In this document: piece by piece, positions 1 to 5,468 of the stretch | Layout of the letters: every line of letters starts with the position of its first letter | Numbering within the stretch: the stretch's first letter is position 1 | Assembly (NCBI GenBank): GCA_903643055.1 | Contig: CAHJWV010000678.1 | Location: 1 to 7,665 of the forward strand | DNA from: Burkholderiales bacterium | GTDB taxonomy: Bacteria; Pseudomonadota; Gammaproteobacteria; Burkholderiales; Burkholderiaceae | Direction of reading: 5' to 3' | DNA length: 7,665 nucleotides | Notes under the pieces: model-generated | The model's input: only the letters and a program-made list of their open reading frames with translations | Told to the model about the DNA's origin: nothing | The model's database searches: none | Translations under genes and position numbers: made by a program

Positions 1-23
1 AGGTTGGGTTCAGGTCACGAAGG

Positions 24-785
24 TCAGATGAAAAAGTATTCGTGGCTGCGGCGTGCACGTTGAACGATGGCGTTGCCCAGAATCGGCGGCTGGCCGCTGG
101 CTTTGGGCTGCAGCTGGCTCTGATGGGCGAGCAAGGCTTGCTGCTTGGCATCACAAGCAGCCTGCGTCAGCGCCAACGCATGGAGTCGATGCCACGGCAC
201 GCGCGGGTCGCCGGGGTGGCTCCAGTGCCACATCCAGACCGGCGCCTCGATGAATCGGCAACCGGCGCGTGCGCCGGCCTCGCGGCAGGCTTCGGCGGTG
301 GCTTCGTGGTCGGGGTGGCCGTCATGGCGCCAGGTCGAAACCAGCGCATCGCTGGACAGGAGCAGGGGCTGCAGCCAACGCTGCAAGGTCGCTCGCGCGG
401 CCGTCACCCCGCCGTCTGGCAGGCCCAGGCGATGCACCTTCAGATCGTGCGCACCGAGCGAGCGCAGCCCCAAGGCGCTCTCGCGGCGACGCACCGCGGC
501 CCAGTCGTCGGCCAGCCAATCCGGCTCTCCGGCATGGCTGGCCTCGCCATCGGTCACCACCACCACCTCGGCCCGACCGCCTGCGAGCAAGTGGCTGAAC
601 AGCAGCCCGCCGCAAGCCAGCACCTCGTCGTCCGGGTGCGGCGCGACCACCATCAAGCGGCTGCCCGCGGGAACGAGTTGATCCAGCACGATCGGCGCCA
701 GCCCCGTCAAGCAAGTCGAACTCAGCCAATGGCTTTCGCCGGTGCCTTCGCCATGGATCAACGGTTCGTCGCTCACAAGGTCCAT
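24..785 (-). CDS. PIG-L (LmbE-like) family N-deacetylase
   Basis: Predicted zinc-dependent deacetylase of the PIG-L/LmbE superfamily, which removes N-acetyl (or similar N-acyl) groups from amino-sugar conjugates; the actual substrate cannot be read from the sequence. The 253-residue protein carries the family metal site HPDDE at residues 50–54, followed by GG. It also has TDGE near 78–81, an RRRES helix near 99–103, LPDGG near 122–126 and a second metal/catalytic motif HPDH at 157–160. There is no signal peptide, so it is probably cytoplasmic. The ATG lies inside the end of the upstream acyl-CoA dehydrogenase gene (13-bp overlap), which implies translational coupling. About 45 residues precede the catalytic core, a little longer than minimal family members. 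The gene ends 23 bp from the window edge, so the operon may continue leftward. The family call is very secure; the role is inferred from neighbours. Confidence 0.93.
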   Translation of the reverse strand: MDLVSDEPLIHGEGTGESHWLSSTCLTGLAPIVLDQLVPAGSRLMVVAPHPDDEVLACGGLLFSHLLAGGRAEVVVVTDGEASHAGEPDWLADDWAAVRRRESALGLRSLGAHDLKVHRLGLPDGGVTAARATLQRWLQPLLLSSDALVSTWRHDGHPDHEATAEACREAGARAGCRFIEAPVWMWHWSHPGDPRVPWHRLHALALTQAACDAKQQALLAHQSQLQPKASGQPPILGNAIVQRARRSHEYFFI

Positions 786-1864
786 GCGGTGTTCTCCTCA
801 TCGTTGGGCAAGGGTTCAGGCCGTGAAGCGATACAGCCGCCCAACGCGGCCAGGTCGCGCTCACCGTGGCTTTGCCGGATGAACACCGGCAAGTCCGCGG
901 CCCGGCGTGCAAATCGGGCATCACGGCAAAACGGCGTGGCGCCCAGCGAACGGCCGACTTCGTCGAGCACGCGCTGAGCGCAATGCTCCGCAGCCAGCCG
1001 GGCCCGCAACGCGTGCTCCTGTGCATTGGCCCGGGGGTGTTGGTCAATCCAGCGAGCGGTTTCTCGCAGCAATGCAGCGGTGGCGCTCAGGGCCAGATCG
1101 ACCTGGCCCAGCGCCGCGAAACGGAATGCAGCTTGCGGTGTGGCCGCCTTCGCGGACGAATCTGCTGTCAAGGCCGCCAAGCGCAAGGCCTCGCCCAACG
1201 CCCGCGCGCCGCCGTACCAACAGGCGGCAATGCCCGCCCCACCCTGCCAAAAGCCGGCGCGCGACAGGTAATCGCCCGGCTGGCCGACCGGGCGGGCGGC
1301 AGCGCCGTCAAAAGTGACATCGACACTGGCGCTGCCCGCCATGCCGACGGCTTGCCAAGCCTCGGTGTGAAGCTTGATGCGCGATTGCTTCATGTCGACG
1401 GCCGCCAGTTGCGGGCCTCGCCCATCGGGGTACCACGCGGTCAGCAGCCCTTGATCCACATGCTCTGCGCCAGAGCACCAGAACTTCGTGCCGTGCAGTC
1501 GAAGCTGCCCGCCATCCTGTTCGATCTCGACGCGCGACGAAGGCATTTCCGCTGCCCAGACGCCCCAGGTGCTGCGCTGTGGCGGTTCGGCCCGCGGTTC
1601 AGCCTGCGGTTCGACAAAACCCAACTCCTGCAGGATGGCCAGCGCATCGGTATGGCCTTCATACAGCTTGGCGAGCGACAAATCGTCGGCCGCCACTTCG
1701 GCCAGCGCGGCCCATCGCTTCAGCGTGACGCCACCAGCCGGCATCGGCAGGCGATCGGCCGCGGCTTCCACCAGATGGCGAAGGCGTTGTGCTGCGTGCG
1801 CCCCAGCCGTCTCGCGCAGCAAGGGCCGAAGCCTCAGCGTCGATGGGGTCAGCGTGCCCGTCAT
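773..1864 (-). CDS. Acyl-CoA dehydrogenase-like flavoprotein
   Basis: A 363-residue protein resembling the acyl-CoA/acyl-ACP dehydrogenase family, FAD enzymes that introduce a double bond next to an acyl thioester. Visible family features are an N-terminal helical part with LAKLYEGHTDAL (about 64–75), the middle beta-domain segment LHGTKFWCSGAEHVDQG (about 123–139), the GMAGSASVDVTFDG strand (about 194–207), and a C-terminal helical part with RSLGATPFCRD followed by FIRQSHGERDLAALG. The usual C-terminal 'EGT' signature around the adenine-binding region is absent, so the chemistry may differ from beta-oxidation. Its ATG overlaps the glycosyltransferase stop (ATGA) and its end overlaps the PIG-L start, so the three genes form one coupled operon. 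This points to work on an acyl group attached to the operon's glycoconjugate, which is an inference. The family call is good; the substrate is unknown. Confidence 0.85.
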   Translation of the reverse strand: MTGTLTPSTLRLRPLLRETAGAHAAQRLRHLVEAAADRLPMPAGGVTLKRWAALAEVAADDLSLAKLYEGHTDALAILQELGFVEPQAEPRAEPPQRSTWGVWAAEMPSSRVEIEQDGGQLRLHGTKFWCSGAEHVDQGLLTAWYPDGRGPQLAAVDMKQSRIKLHTEAWQAVGMAGSASVDVTFDGAAARPVGQPGDYLSRAGFWQGGAGIAACWYGGARALGEALRLAALTADSSAKAATPQAAFRFAALGQVDLALSATAALLRETARWIDQHPRANAQEHALRARLAAEHCAQRVLDEVGRSLGATPFCRDARFARRAADLPVFIRQSHGERDLAALGGCIASRPEPLPNDEENTAWTL

Positions 1865-2565
1865 GGCGCGTGCGCATCCCGTTTGGATTCGGGCGTGCCG
1901 AGGTGGCGCCGCTCGATGTCACGCAGCAAGCTGCCAAACCCGCCCGGCGCCTTGAAATGGCGGCGGGCACTGGTTGCAACACGGGCCTGGGAGGTCCAGG
2001 CGATCGAGGCGCCATCGGCTTCTAGCGCCCGCACCAGTGCCACGTCTTCGCTCGTGCGCAAGGCCGAGAAGCCGCCGACGCGGCGGTAGGCCGTGCTGCT
2101 GACACCGAGGTTGGCGCCATGGATGTGGCGGTGGCCTTCGGCGTCGGTGTAATGCCGGTCGTAAGTGCGGCGCACATCGTCGCTGTAGCCGCTCCAGTCG
2201 CGCACCGACACCGTGCCGCAGACGGCTTCGCAACCGAGGCCGAGCTGCTTCGACAACCAGTCCGGCGCCACATGGCTGTCGGCATCGGTGAATGCCAGCC
2301 AGCGCGCGCCCCGCTCCAGCGCCGCCTTGGCCCCCATCGCGCGTGCGATGCCCACATTGCGTGCCGCACACACCATGGTTTCGACACCGAGGCCGCGCGC
2401 GATCTCGCCTGTCGCATCGGTGCAGGCATCCAGCACGATCATCACCAACACGGGCTCCGCGTGCAATTCAGGGCAGGCAGCTGCATTCAAGACAGAGCGG
2501 ATGCACGACGCGATGTGTTCGGCTTCGTCGTGGGCCGGCACGATGACGCCGATCATGCCAGCCAC
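1861..2565 (-). CDS. Family 2 glycosyltransferase
   Basis: A GT-A fold, GT2 family glycosyltransferase of 234 residues that transfers a sugar from a nucleotide donor. The N-terminus has the classic nucleotide-binding strand IGVIVPAHDE (5–14). VLDACTD (44–50) matches the usual VxDxSxD element. The metal-binding DxD is D94-A95-D96 in FTDADS, a GANLGVS loop lies near 150–156, and the likely acceptor-base region is SED (172–174). No membrane segment is present, so it is a short soluble or peripheral enzyme rather than a processive synthase. The start is ambiguous. GTG at 2565 gives MAGMIGVIVP, while ATG at 2556 gives MIGVIVP, which looks more typical of the family; neither has a strong ribosome site. 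It is the first gene of the operon with the acyl-CoA dehydrogenase and PIG-L genes, joined by a 4-bp stop/start overlap. The acceptor is unknown. Confidence 0.9.
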   Translation of the reverse strand: MAGMIGVIVPAHDEAEHIASCIRSVLNAAACPELHAEPVLVMIVLDACTDATGEIARGLGVETMVCAARNVGIARAMGAKAALERGARWLAFTDADSHVAPDWLSKQLGLGCEAVCGTVSVRDWSGYSDDVRRTYDRHYTDAEGHRHIHGANLGVSSTAYRRVGGFSALRTSEDVALVRALEADGASIAWTSQARVATSARRHFKAPGGFGSLLRDIERRHLGTPESKRDAHAP

Positions 2566-2665
2566 CGCGTTGGCTGGCCTGCCCTGACACAGTCATTTGA
2601 ATGAACGCAGTGATCGGAATGCAGGCAGGGATGCGAATGCTTGCCAAGAGGGGAAGGAGCCGGCA
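2566..2665. other. Gap between DUF3606 gene and glycosyltransferase operon
   Basis: A 100-bp spacer with both flanking genes on the minus strand. It should hold the end of the DUF3606 transcript and/or the operon's promoter. I see no strong intrinsic terminator hairpin and no convincing -35/-10 pair. On the minus strand a TTGGCA lies at about 2642–2647, but only a poor -10 (TGCATT) follows. The segment contains several GAATGC/GATGCG-like words without regular spacing. Confidence 0.4.
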
Positions 2666-2857
2666 TCACGACGCTCCCGCGCTGCTGCCTTGATTCAGCA
2701 AATGCTCTTTCACGGCCTCGGGCGACTCGCCGACCGCTTGAACCGCTTCCTCCAGCTGCTGGGCGGTGGCACCGAACACCTCCGCCCAGGCCGCTAGCAA
2801 GTTTGCATCTTCGGGGTCGACCCGATCGGAGGGGTAAGGCAACGTGGTTGATGGCAT
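2666..2857 (-). CDS. Small DUF3606 domain protein
   Basis: A 63-residue protein that matches the DUF3606 pattern: a short leader, then DRVDPEDANLLAAWAEVFG (about 11–29) and TAQQLEEAVQAVGESPEAV (31–49), then KEHL. In the family this pattern is a two-to-three-helix unit in which an 'xxLxxAVxxVGxSxxAVxxxL' element is diagnostic. It is acidic, lacks a membrane segment and is probably cytoplasmic. The biochemical function of DUF3606 proteins is not known to me. The ATG at 2857 is well supported by an AGAGGAA ribosome site about six bases upstream on the minus strand. It is divergently arranged with the plus-strand gene at 3221 and shares a long regulatory region with it. It could be cotranscribed with the glycosyltransferase operon 100 bp downstream, though function gives no reason to link them. 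Confidence 0.85.
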   Translation of the reverse strand: MPSTTLPYPSDRVDPEDANLLAAWAEVFGATAQQLEEAVQAVGESPEAVKEHLLNQGSSAGAS

Positions 2858-2991
2858 GACAATTCCTCTTCGGCTGAAGTCCTGTGGGGAGCAAGATGAG
2901 CTTGCGCAGAAAGGGGGCGCTGGCAGTGCAGATCAATGCAAGGCAGGCACCCTTCTTCGGTGGCATTAAAGATAGAGGCTGCCCATTGACA

Positions 2992-3017
2992 CGCGTGTGG
3001 GAGCGGCCTCACACGCG
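2992..3017. repeat. Strong inverted repeat (hairpin) in divergent region
   Basis: CGCGTGTG (2992–2999) and CACACGCG (3010–3017) are exact inverted copies. A G·T pair and a G–C pair extend the stem to about ten pairs around a six-base loop. No T-run follows on either strand, so a rho-independent terminator is unlikely. An operator or a structured 5' leader of the minus-strand DUF3606 transcript fits better. Confidence 0.6.
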
Positions 3018-3018
3018 C

Positions 3019-3122
3019 TGTAGGACGCGGGCGCTTTAGGCTCTGTTATTTGACAGAGTTGGCTTGGAAGGCCAGCGACAGACTTCCAACTCGAGAAGTC
3101 TCGTGTAGGACGGCGACGCTTT
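3019..3122 (+). repeat. Pair of TGTAGGAC-type direct repeats
   Basis: Two copies of a 19-bp motif lie in the same orientation 85 bp apart: TGTAGGACGCGGGCGCTTT at 3019–3037 and TGTAGGACGGCGACGCTTT at 3104–3122. They agree at 16 of 19 positions, with both ends (TGTAGGACG and CGCTTT) fully conserved. Neither copy is palindromic. They lie upstream of the plus-strand gene and could be activator sites or promoter elements for a non-housekeeping sigma factor; this is an inference. Confidence 0.5.
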
Positions 3123-3172
3123 GTACGCGCTGCCTCGTTGTTCGCCAGTGAACTGTCTATGCTTGACCTGAT

Positions 3173-3200
3173 ACACGAGTGAATAGACACGAGTGGACAG
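3173..3200 (+). repeat. 14-bp tandem repeat upstream of the 3221 gene
   Basis: ACACGAGTGAATAG (3173–3186) is followed directly by ACACGAGTGGACAG (3187–3200), identical at 12 of 14 positions. The pair ends 20 bp before the start codon, just ahead of the ribosome site GGAG. It lies in the probable 5' leader or promoter-proximal region and could bind a regulator or affect translation. Confidence 0.55.
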
Positions 3201-3220
3201 TCAACGAATTGGAGAATGCA

Positions 3221-3889
3221 ATGGCTTACGGTAATCAGCCCGACGAGACCACGCACGATGGCGATCTTGAGTTCAATAGCGATGACGCCAGGGGTCATAC
3301 AGCAGAGAACGCAACAGTCAACGCCAGAGATACCACCACAGATAGCACCACAGACGACACCAAAGAGGGTTTAAAAGACAGCGCGAAGGCCTTGATCCAA
3401 GCGCATCCCGTGATCGCGACCGCAGCAGCGGTGGTCGTCGGTGTCGGCTTGGCCAGCCTGTGGTCACGCTCTCCATCGCGAACTCGTTCGGCCCCTGCCG
3501 TGCCGCAGCGCGACACGCCGCCGCCGCAGAGCGACGATGAACCGTACGGCCCAGCGGCCGCCGCGCCGGCCCCACGCTTTGATTCTGGCGCGGCCCCCAG
3601 CTCTGGCATCCTCGACGTGATTCGAGCCCACCCCGAGCTGGCGCTCGCCTCGCTGGCGGCCCTCGGTGGTTTCATCGCGCGCAACCTGGCGACGCAGGCC
3701 ACACGGCAGTCGGCCAGCGAGCCAAGAGCAAGCGAGCCAAGCGCCAGTGGACTAAAAGCCAGCGAACAAACCGCCAATGAATCGCCTCAGCCCACAGGCC
3801 GCGTGACACCCGACCCGATCGCTGACTTGGCCGATTCGGATGAATTCGCGACCGCGCCATCCACAGTTGCACCTTCATTGGTGTCATGA
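3221..3889 (+). CDS. Membrane-anchored low-complexity protein, YqjD/DUF883-like
   Basis: A 222-residue protein, not confidently recognised. The start at 3221 is chosen because GGAG lies seven bases upstream; an in-frame GTG at 3179 lacks such a site and would run through the tandem repeat. The N-terminal 50 residues are acidic and Thr/Asp-rich. Residues 55–82 (…ALIQAHPVIATAAAVVVG…) form a hydrophobic segment ending in WSRS, like the C-terminal anchor of YqjD/ElaB (DUF883) inner-membrane proteins. A Pro/Ala-rich linker (90–125) follows. A second segment, residues 131–156 (IRAHPELALASLAALGGF), repeats the same 'xAHP + hydrophobic' design. The tail holds degenerate ASEP/ASE repeats (165–187). 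The two AHP units look like an internal duplication. By analogy it may be a stress- or stationary-phase membrane protein; this is inference. Confidence 0.75.
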   Translation: MAYGNQPDETTHDGDLEFNSDDARGHTAENATVNARDTTTDSTTDDTKEGLKDSAKALIQAHPVIATAAAVVVGVGLASLWSRSPSRTRSAPAVPQRDTPPPQSDDEPYGPAAAAPAPRFDSGAAPSSGILDVIRAHPELALASLAALGGFIARNLATQATRQSASEPRASEPSASGLKASEQTANESPQPTGRVTPDPIADLADSDEFATAPSTVAPSLVS

Positions 3890-3895
3890 GCTCCA

Positions 3896-3917
3896 GGGGC
3901 GAGCGCTGCCTCGCCTC
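3896..3917 (+). terminator. GC-rich hairpin just after the 3221 gene
   Basis: Seven bases after the TGA, GGGGCGAG (3896–3903) pairs with CTCGCCTC (3910–3917) around a six-base loop, an eight-pair stem with one G·T. It is followed only by GCTCCTTG, not a true T-run, so it is an imperfect intrinsic terminator or an mRNA-stabilising structure. Confidence 0.4.
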
Positions 3918-3933
3918 GCTCCTTGCCTGCGAT

Positions 3934-3962
3934 CCCATTCGGCCAGCGTGCCATCGAATGGG
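3934..3962 (+). terminator. Second hairpin downstream of the 3221 gene
   Basis: CCCATTCG (3934–3941) and CGAATGGG (3955–3962) are exact inverted copies with a 13-base loop that can pair further (GGC/GCC). There is no T-run. With the preceding hairpin it probably marks the 3' end of the transcript ahead of the tetR control region. Confidence 0.35.
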
Positions 3963-3995
3963 CTGACGTGATGAATACGCGTCATCTAGCATGAG

Positions 3996-4025
3996 GCAGA
4001 AATATGATGATCATCATATTTCTGC
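3996..4025. promoter_or_regulatory. Perfect 30-bp palindrome: tetR operator
   Basis: Positions 3996–4025 read identically on both strands, centred between 4010 and 4011. The 18-bp core ATATGATGATCATCATAT recurs, with one substituted pair, ahead of the SDR gene at 4659–4676. The site ends 14 bp before the tetR ATG, the usual place for an autoregulatory TetR-family operator. TATGAT at 4003–4008 could be a -10 element inside it, but no clear -35 is visible. Confidence 0.85.
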
Positions 4026-4039
4026 GCTAAACGGGCCAC

Positions 4040-4617
4040 ATGGACATCTCGCCAACCCGCAAAGAGCGCTCGCGCCAACGCATCGTCGAGGCAGCGGCTC
4101 GTTCTATTCGAGCCAAGGGCTATGACGGTGTCGGCGTGGCCGATGTGATGAAGCAGGCGGGCCTGACACACGGTGGCTTTTATGCGCACTTCGCTTCGCG
4201 CGAAGCGCTGTTGGTGGAGGCCGTTGAGCAGGCAGGGCGAACCAGCGGGGCGCTGCTGGCCGAAAAGACCGTGCGCTGCGGGCCGCTGGCGCCAGCCCCT
4301 TTCGCGCCTTGGTCGAAACCTATCTGTCAGATGCGCTGTTGAAGGCGAGCGAGCTCAGTTGCCCGGTCGCGGCGCTGTGCTCCGAAATGCCACGCCAGCC
4401 GCCCGAGGTGCGCAACGCTTCCAGTGTGCGAGCGCACAGCCTGGTGCGCTGCGTGCAGCAAACCTTGCCGTCTTCCGTGGCCGCCGACCGCGCCGCGTTG
4501 ATCACCGCCACCCTCATTGGCACGGTGCAGTTGGCACGCATCGTCGGAACGGCTGCACAAGGCAAGGCGCTGCTGGCCTCGGCCCGCGCCGCGCTGCTCG
4601 CTGAATACGACCACTGA
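4040..4617 (+). pseudogene. TetR-family transcriptional repressor, frameshifted
   Basis: The N-terminal frame (4040–4342) encodes a TetR-type DNA-binding domain: KERSRQRIVEAAARSIRAKG (8–27), then the helix-turn-helix VADVMKQAGLTHGGFYAHF (33–51). It then degenerates into unrelated sequence after about LLAEK (residue 76) and stops at 4342. The ligand-binding domain continues in the next frame as KDRALRAAGASPFRALVETY, then CPVAALCSEMPRQPPEVR, to the stop at 4615–4617. Adding one base, most simply in the AAAA run at 4263–4266, restores AEKDRALRAAGASPF and a 192-residue protein, the normal family length. The break may be a real mutation, a homopolymer sequencing error or, less likely, -1 ribosomal slippage at GAAAAG. 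Palindromes before this gene and before the SDR gene mark it as the probable local repressor of both. Its inducer is unknown. Confidence 0.85.
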
Positions 4618-4658
4618 TCACGCTGCCGATGTCAGGCCTCACCGAGTCGCGCATCGAT

Positions 4659-4676
4659 ATATGACGATCGTCATAT
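4659..4676. promoter_or_regulatory. 18-bp palindromic operator before the SDR gene
   Basis: ATATGACGATCGTCATAT is a perfect palindrome and differs from the core of the 3996–4025 site only by one symmetric T/A to C/G pair. It lies 58 bp before the SDR start. The match between the two sites indicates that one repressor, most simply the adjacent TetR protein, controls both tetR and the SDR transcript. Confidence 0.85.
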
Positions 4677-4679
4677 CTC

Positions 4680-4734
4680 TATTGTCTTTTTGGTTTTGTT
4701 CTTTTTTGTCTTTTGTTGATGCTGAGGAGCACTT
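4680..4734 (+). promoter_or_regulatory. T-rich leader and ribosome site of the SDR gene
   Basis: About 40 bases (4680–4719) are strongly T-rich, with repeated TTGTCTTTT words, in sharp contrast to the GC-rich surroundings. They are followed by a clear GAGGAG ribosome site (4724–4729) five bases before the ATG. No standard -35/-10 pair can be assigned. Because the operator palindrome lies just upstream, hairpin plus U-tract could also attenuate read-through from tetR. Confidence 0.4.
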
Positions 4735-5439
4735 ATGAATGTTCGAGATGCAGTTGTTTTCATCACTGGCGCCAATCGCGGCATCGGCTTGGCTTTCGCC
4801 CAGGAAGCGTTGACGCGCGGTGCACGCAAGGTCTACGCGGGCGTGCGTGATCCGGCGAGCGTGAAGCTGGCAGGGGTTGTGGCGGTCCAGGTCGATGTCA
4901 CGGATGTCGCTGAGGTCGAAGCGGCAGCGAAGGCCTGCGGCGATGTCACCCTGCTGATCAACAACGCCGGCATCGCCAAGTTCGGAAGCTTTCTGGCCGA
5001 AGGTGCCGTGCAGGACACCCGCGACCAGCTGGAGGTCAACTTCTTCGGCCCACTCCATGCAACCCGGGCCTTCGCGCCGGTGCTTGCGGCGAATGGCGGC
5101 GGCGCCATCATCAATGTCTTGTCGATCGCCAGTTGGGTGAGCCGGCCGGCGCTGGCCACGTATGCCGCCACCAAGTCGGCCGCGTGGGGCTTGACGAATG
5201 GCTTGCGCAACGACCTTCGCGAGCAAGAAACCCAGGTGCTCGCCTTGCATGTCGGCTTTGTCGATACCGATCTGACGAAGGGCATTGACGCGCCGAAAAG
5301 CTCGCCGGAAGCCGTGGTGCGTCTGACCTACGACGGGCTGGAGTCGGGCGCCATCGAGGTACTCGCCGACGATCTGACGATTCAAGTGCATCACGGCTTG
5401 TCTGCCGACCCTGCGATCTACCTGCAGGCCCCGAACTGA
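4735..5439 (+). CDS. Short-chain dehydrogenase/reductase (SDR)
   Basis: A complete 234-residue classical SDR, an NAD(P)(H)-dependent oxidoreductase acting on an alcohol or carbonyl substrate in the cytoplasm. It shows the Rossmann cofactor motif TGANRGIG (11–18), an acidic residue after the strand VDV (53–55), NNAG (76–79), and the full catalytic set N102, S130, Y143 and K147 (YAATK, 143–147). The length and the C-terminal end are normal for this compact SDR type. GAGGAG lies five bases upstream of the ATG. It lies downstream of an operator shared with tetR and 29 bp ahead of the MFS remnant, so the probable original unit is a TetR-controlled SDR plus efflux pump for a toxic or reactive compound. 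The substrate cannot be deduced. It is the only intact gene of the three. Confidence 0.95.
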   Translation: MNVRDAVVFITGANRGIGLAFAQEALTRGARKVYAGVRDPASVKLAGVVAVQVDVTDVAEVEAAAKACGDVTLLINNAGIAKFGSFLAEGAVQDTRDQLEVNFFGPLHATRAFAPVLAANGGGAIINVLSIASWVSRPALATYAATKSAAWGLTNGLRNDLREQETQVLALHVGFVDTDLTKGIDAPKSSPEAVVRLTYDGLESGAIEVLADDLTIQVHHGLSADPAIYLQAPN

Positions 5440-5468
5440 GCTCATTTCGATCACTGCGCAGGTAAGCC

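Larger units (their letters stand above)
2858..3220. promoter_or_regulatory. 363-bp divergent intergenic control region
   Basis: Non-coding region between the divergent DUF3606 gene and the plus-strand gene at 3221. It contains, in order, a strong hairpin (2992–3017), a TGTAGGAC-type motif (3019–3037), a CTCTGT/ACAGAG inverted repeat (3041–3058), overlapping inverted repeats TTGGAAG/CTTCCAA (3064–3089) and GACTTC/GAAGTC (3081–3100), a second TGTAGGAC-type motif (3104–3122), a TGTCTAT/ATAGACA inverted repeat (3154–3189), and a 14-bp tandem repeat (3173–3200). TTGACA words occur at 2986–2991 and 3050–3055, but neither is followed by a good -10 at 16–18 bp. I therefore do not call a sigma-70 promoter. 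On the minus strand TTTAAT lies near 2966–2971 without a matching -35. The density of repeats suggests control by one or more DNA-binding proteins or an alternative sigma factor. Confidence 0.6.

Noticed and set aside
42..977. Plus-strand open frame of 311 codons over the PIG-L gene
   Set aside because: The opposite strand carries the HPDDE and HPDH motifs of a real deacetylase; this frame has repetitive basic composition and no domain.
866..2089. Long plus-strand open frame (407 codons) antisense to the dehydrogenase and glycosyltransferase genes
   Set aside because: It is a by-product of high GC3 in the true minus-strand genes: Arg/Gln/Pro/Ala-rich with no recognisable motif, while the opposite strand encodes clear enzyme families.
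2986..3055. TTGACA words as -35 promoter elements
   Set aside because: No acceptable -10 hexamer lies 16–18 bp downstream of either copy.
3179..3220. Upstream GTG start adding 14 residues to the 222-residue protein
   Set aside because: No ribosome site precedes the GTG and the extra codons fall in the tandem repeat; the ATG at 3221 has a well-placed GGAG.
4259..4270. Programmed -1 ribosomal frameshift in tetR
   Set aside because: The slippery stretch GAAAAG is short, no stimulatory structure is obvious, and TetR regulators are not known to use this; mutation or a sequencing error is simpler.
4639..5454. Minus-strand open frame of 271 codons covering the SDR gene
   Set aside because: It is longer than the SDR frame but His/Arg/Gln-rich and motif-free. 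The plus strand has the complete SDR catalytic set and a clear ribosome site.
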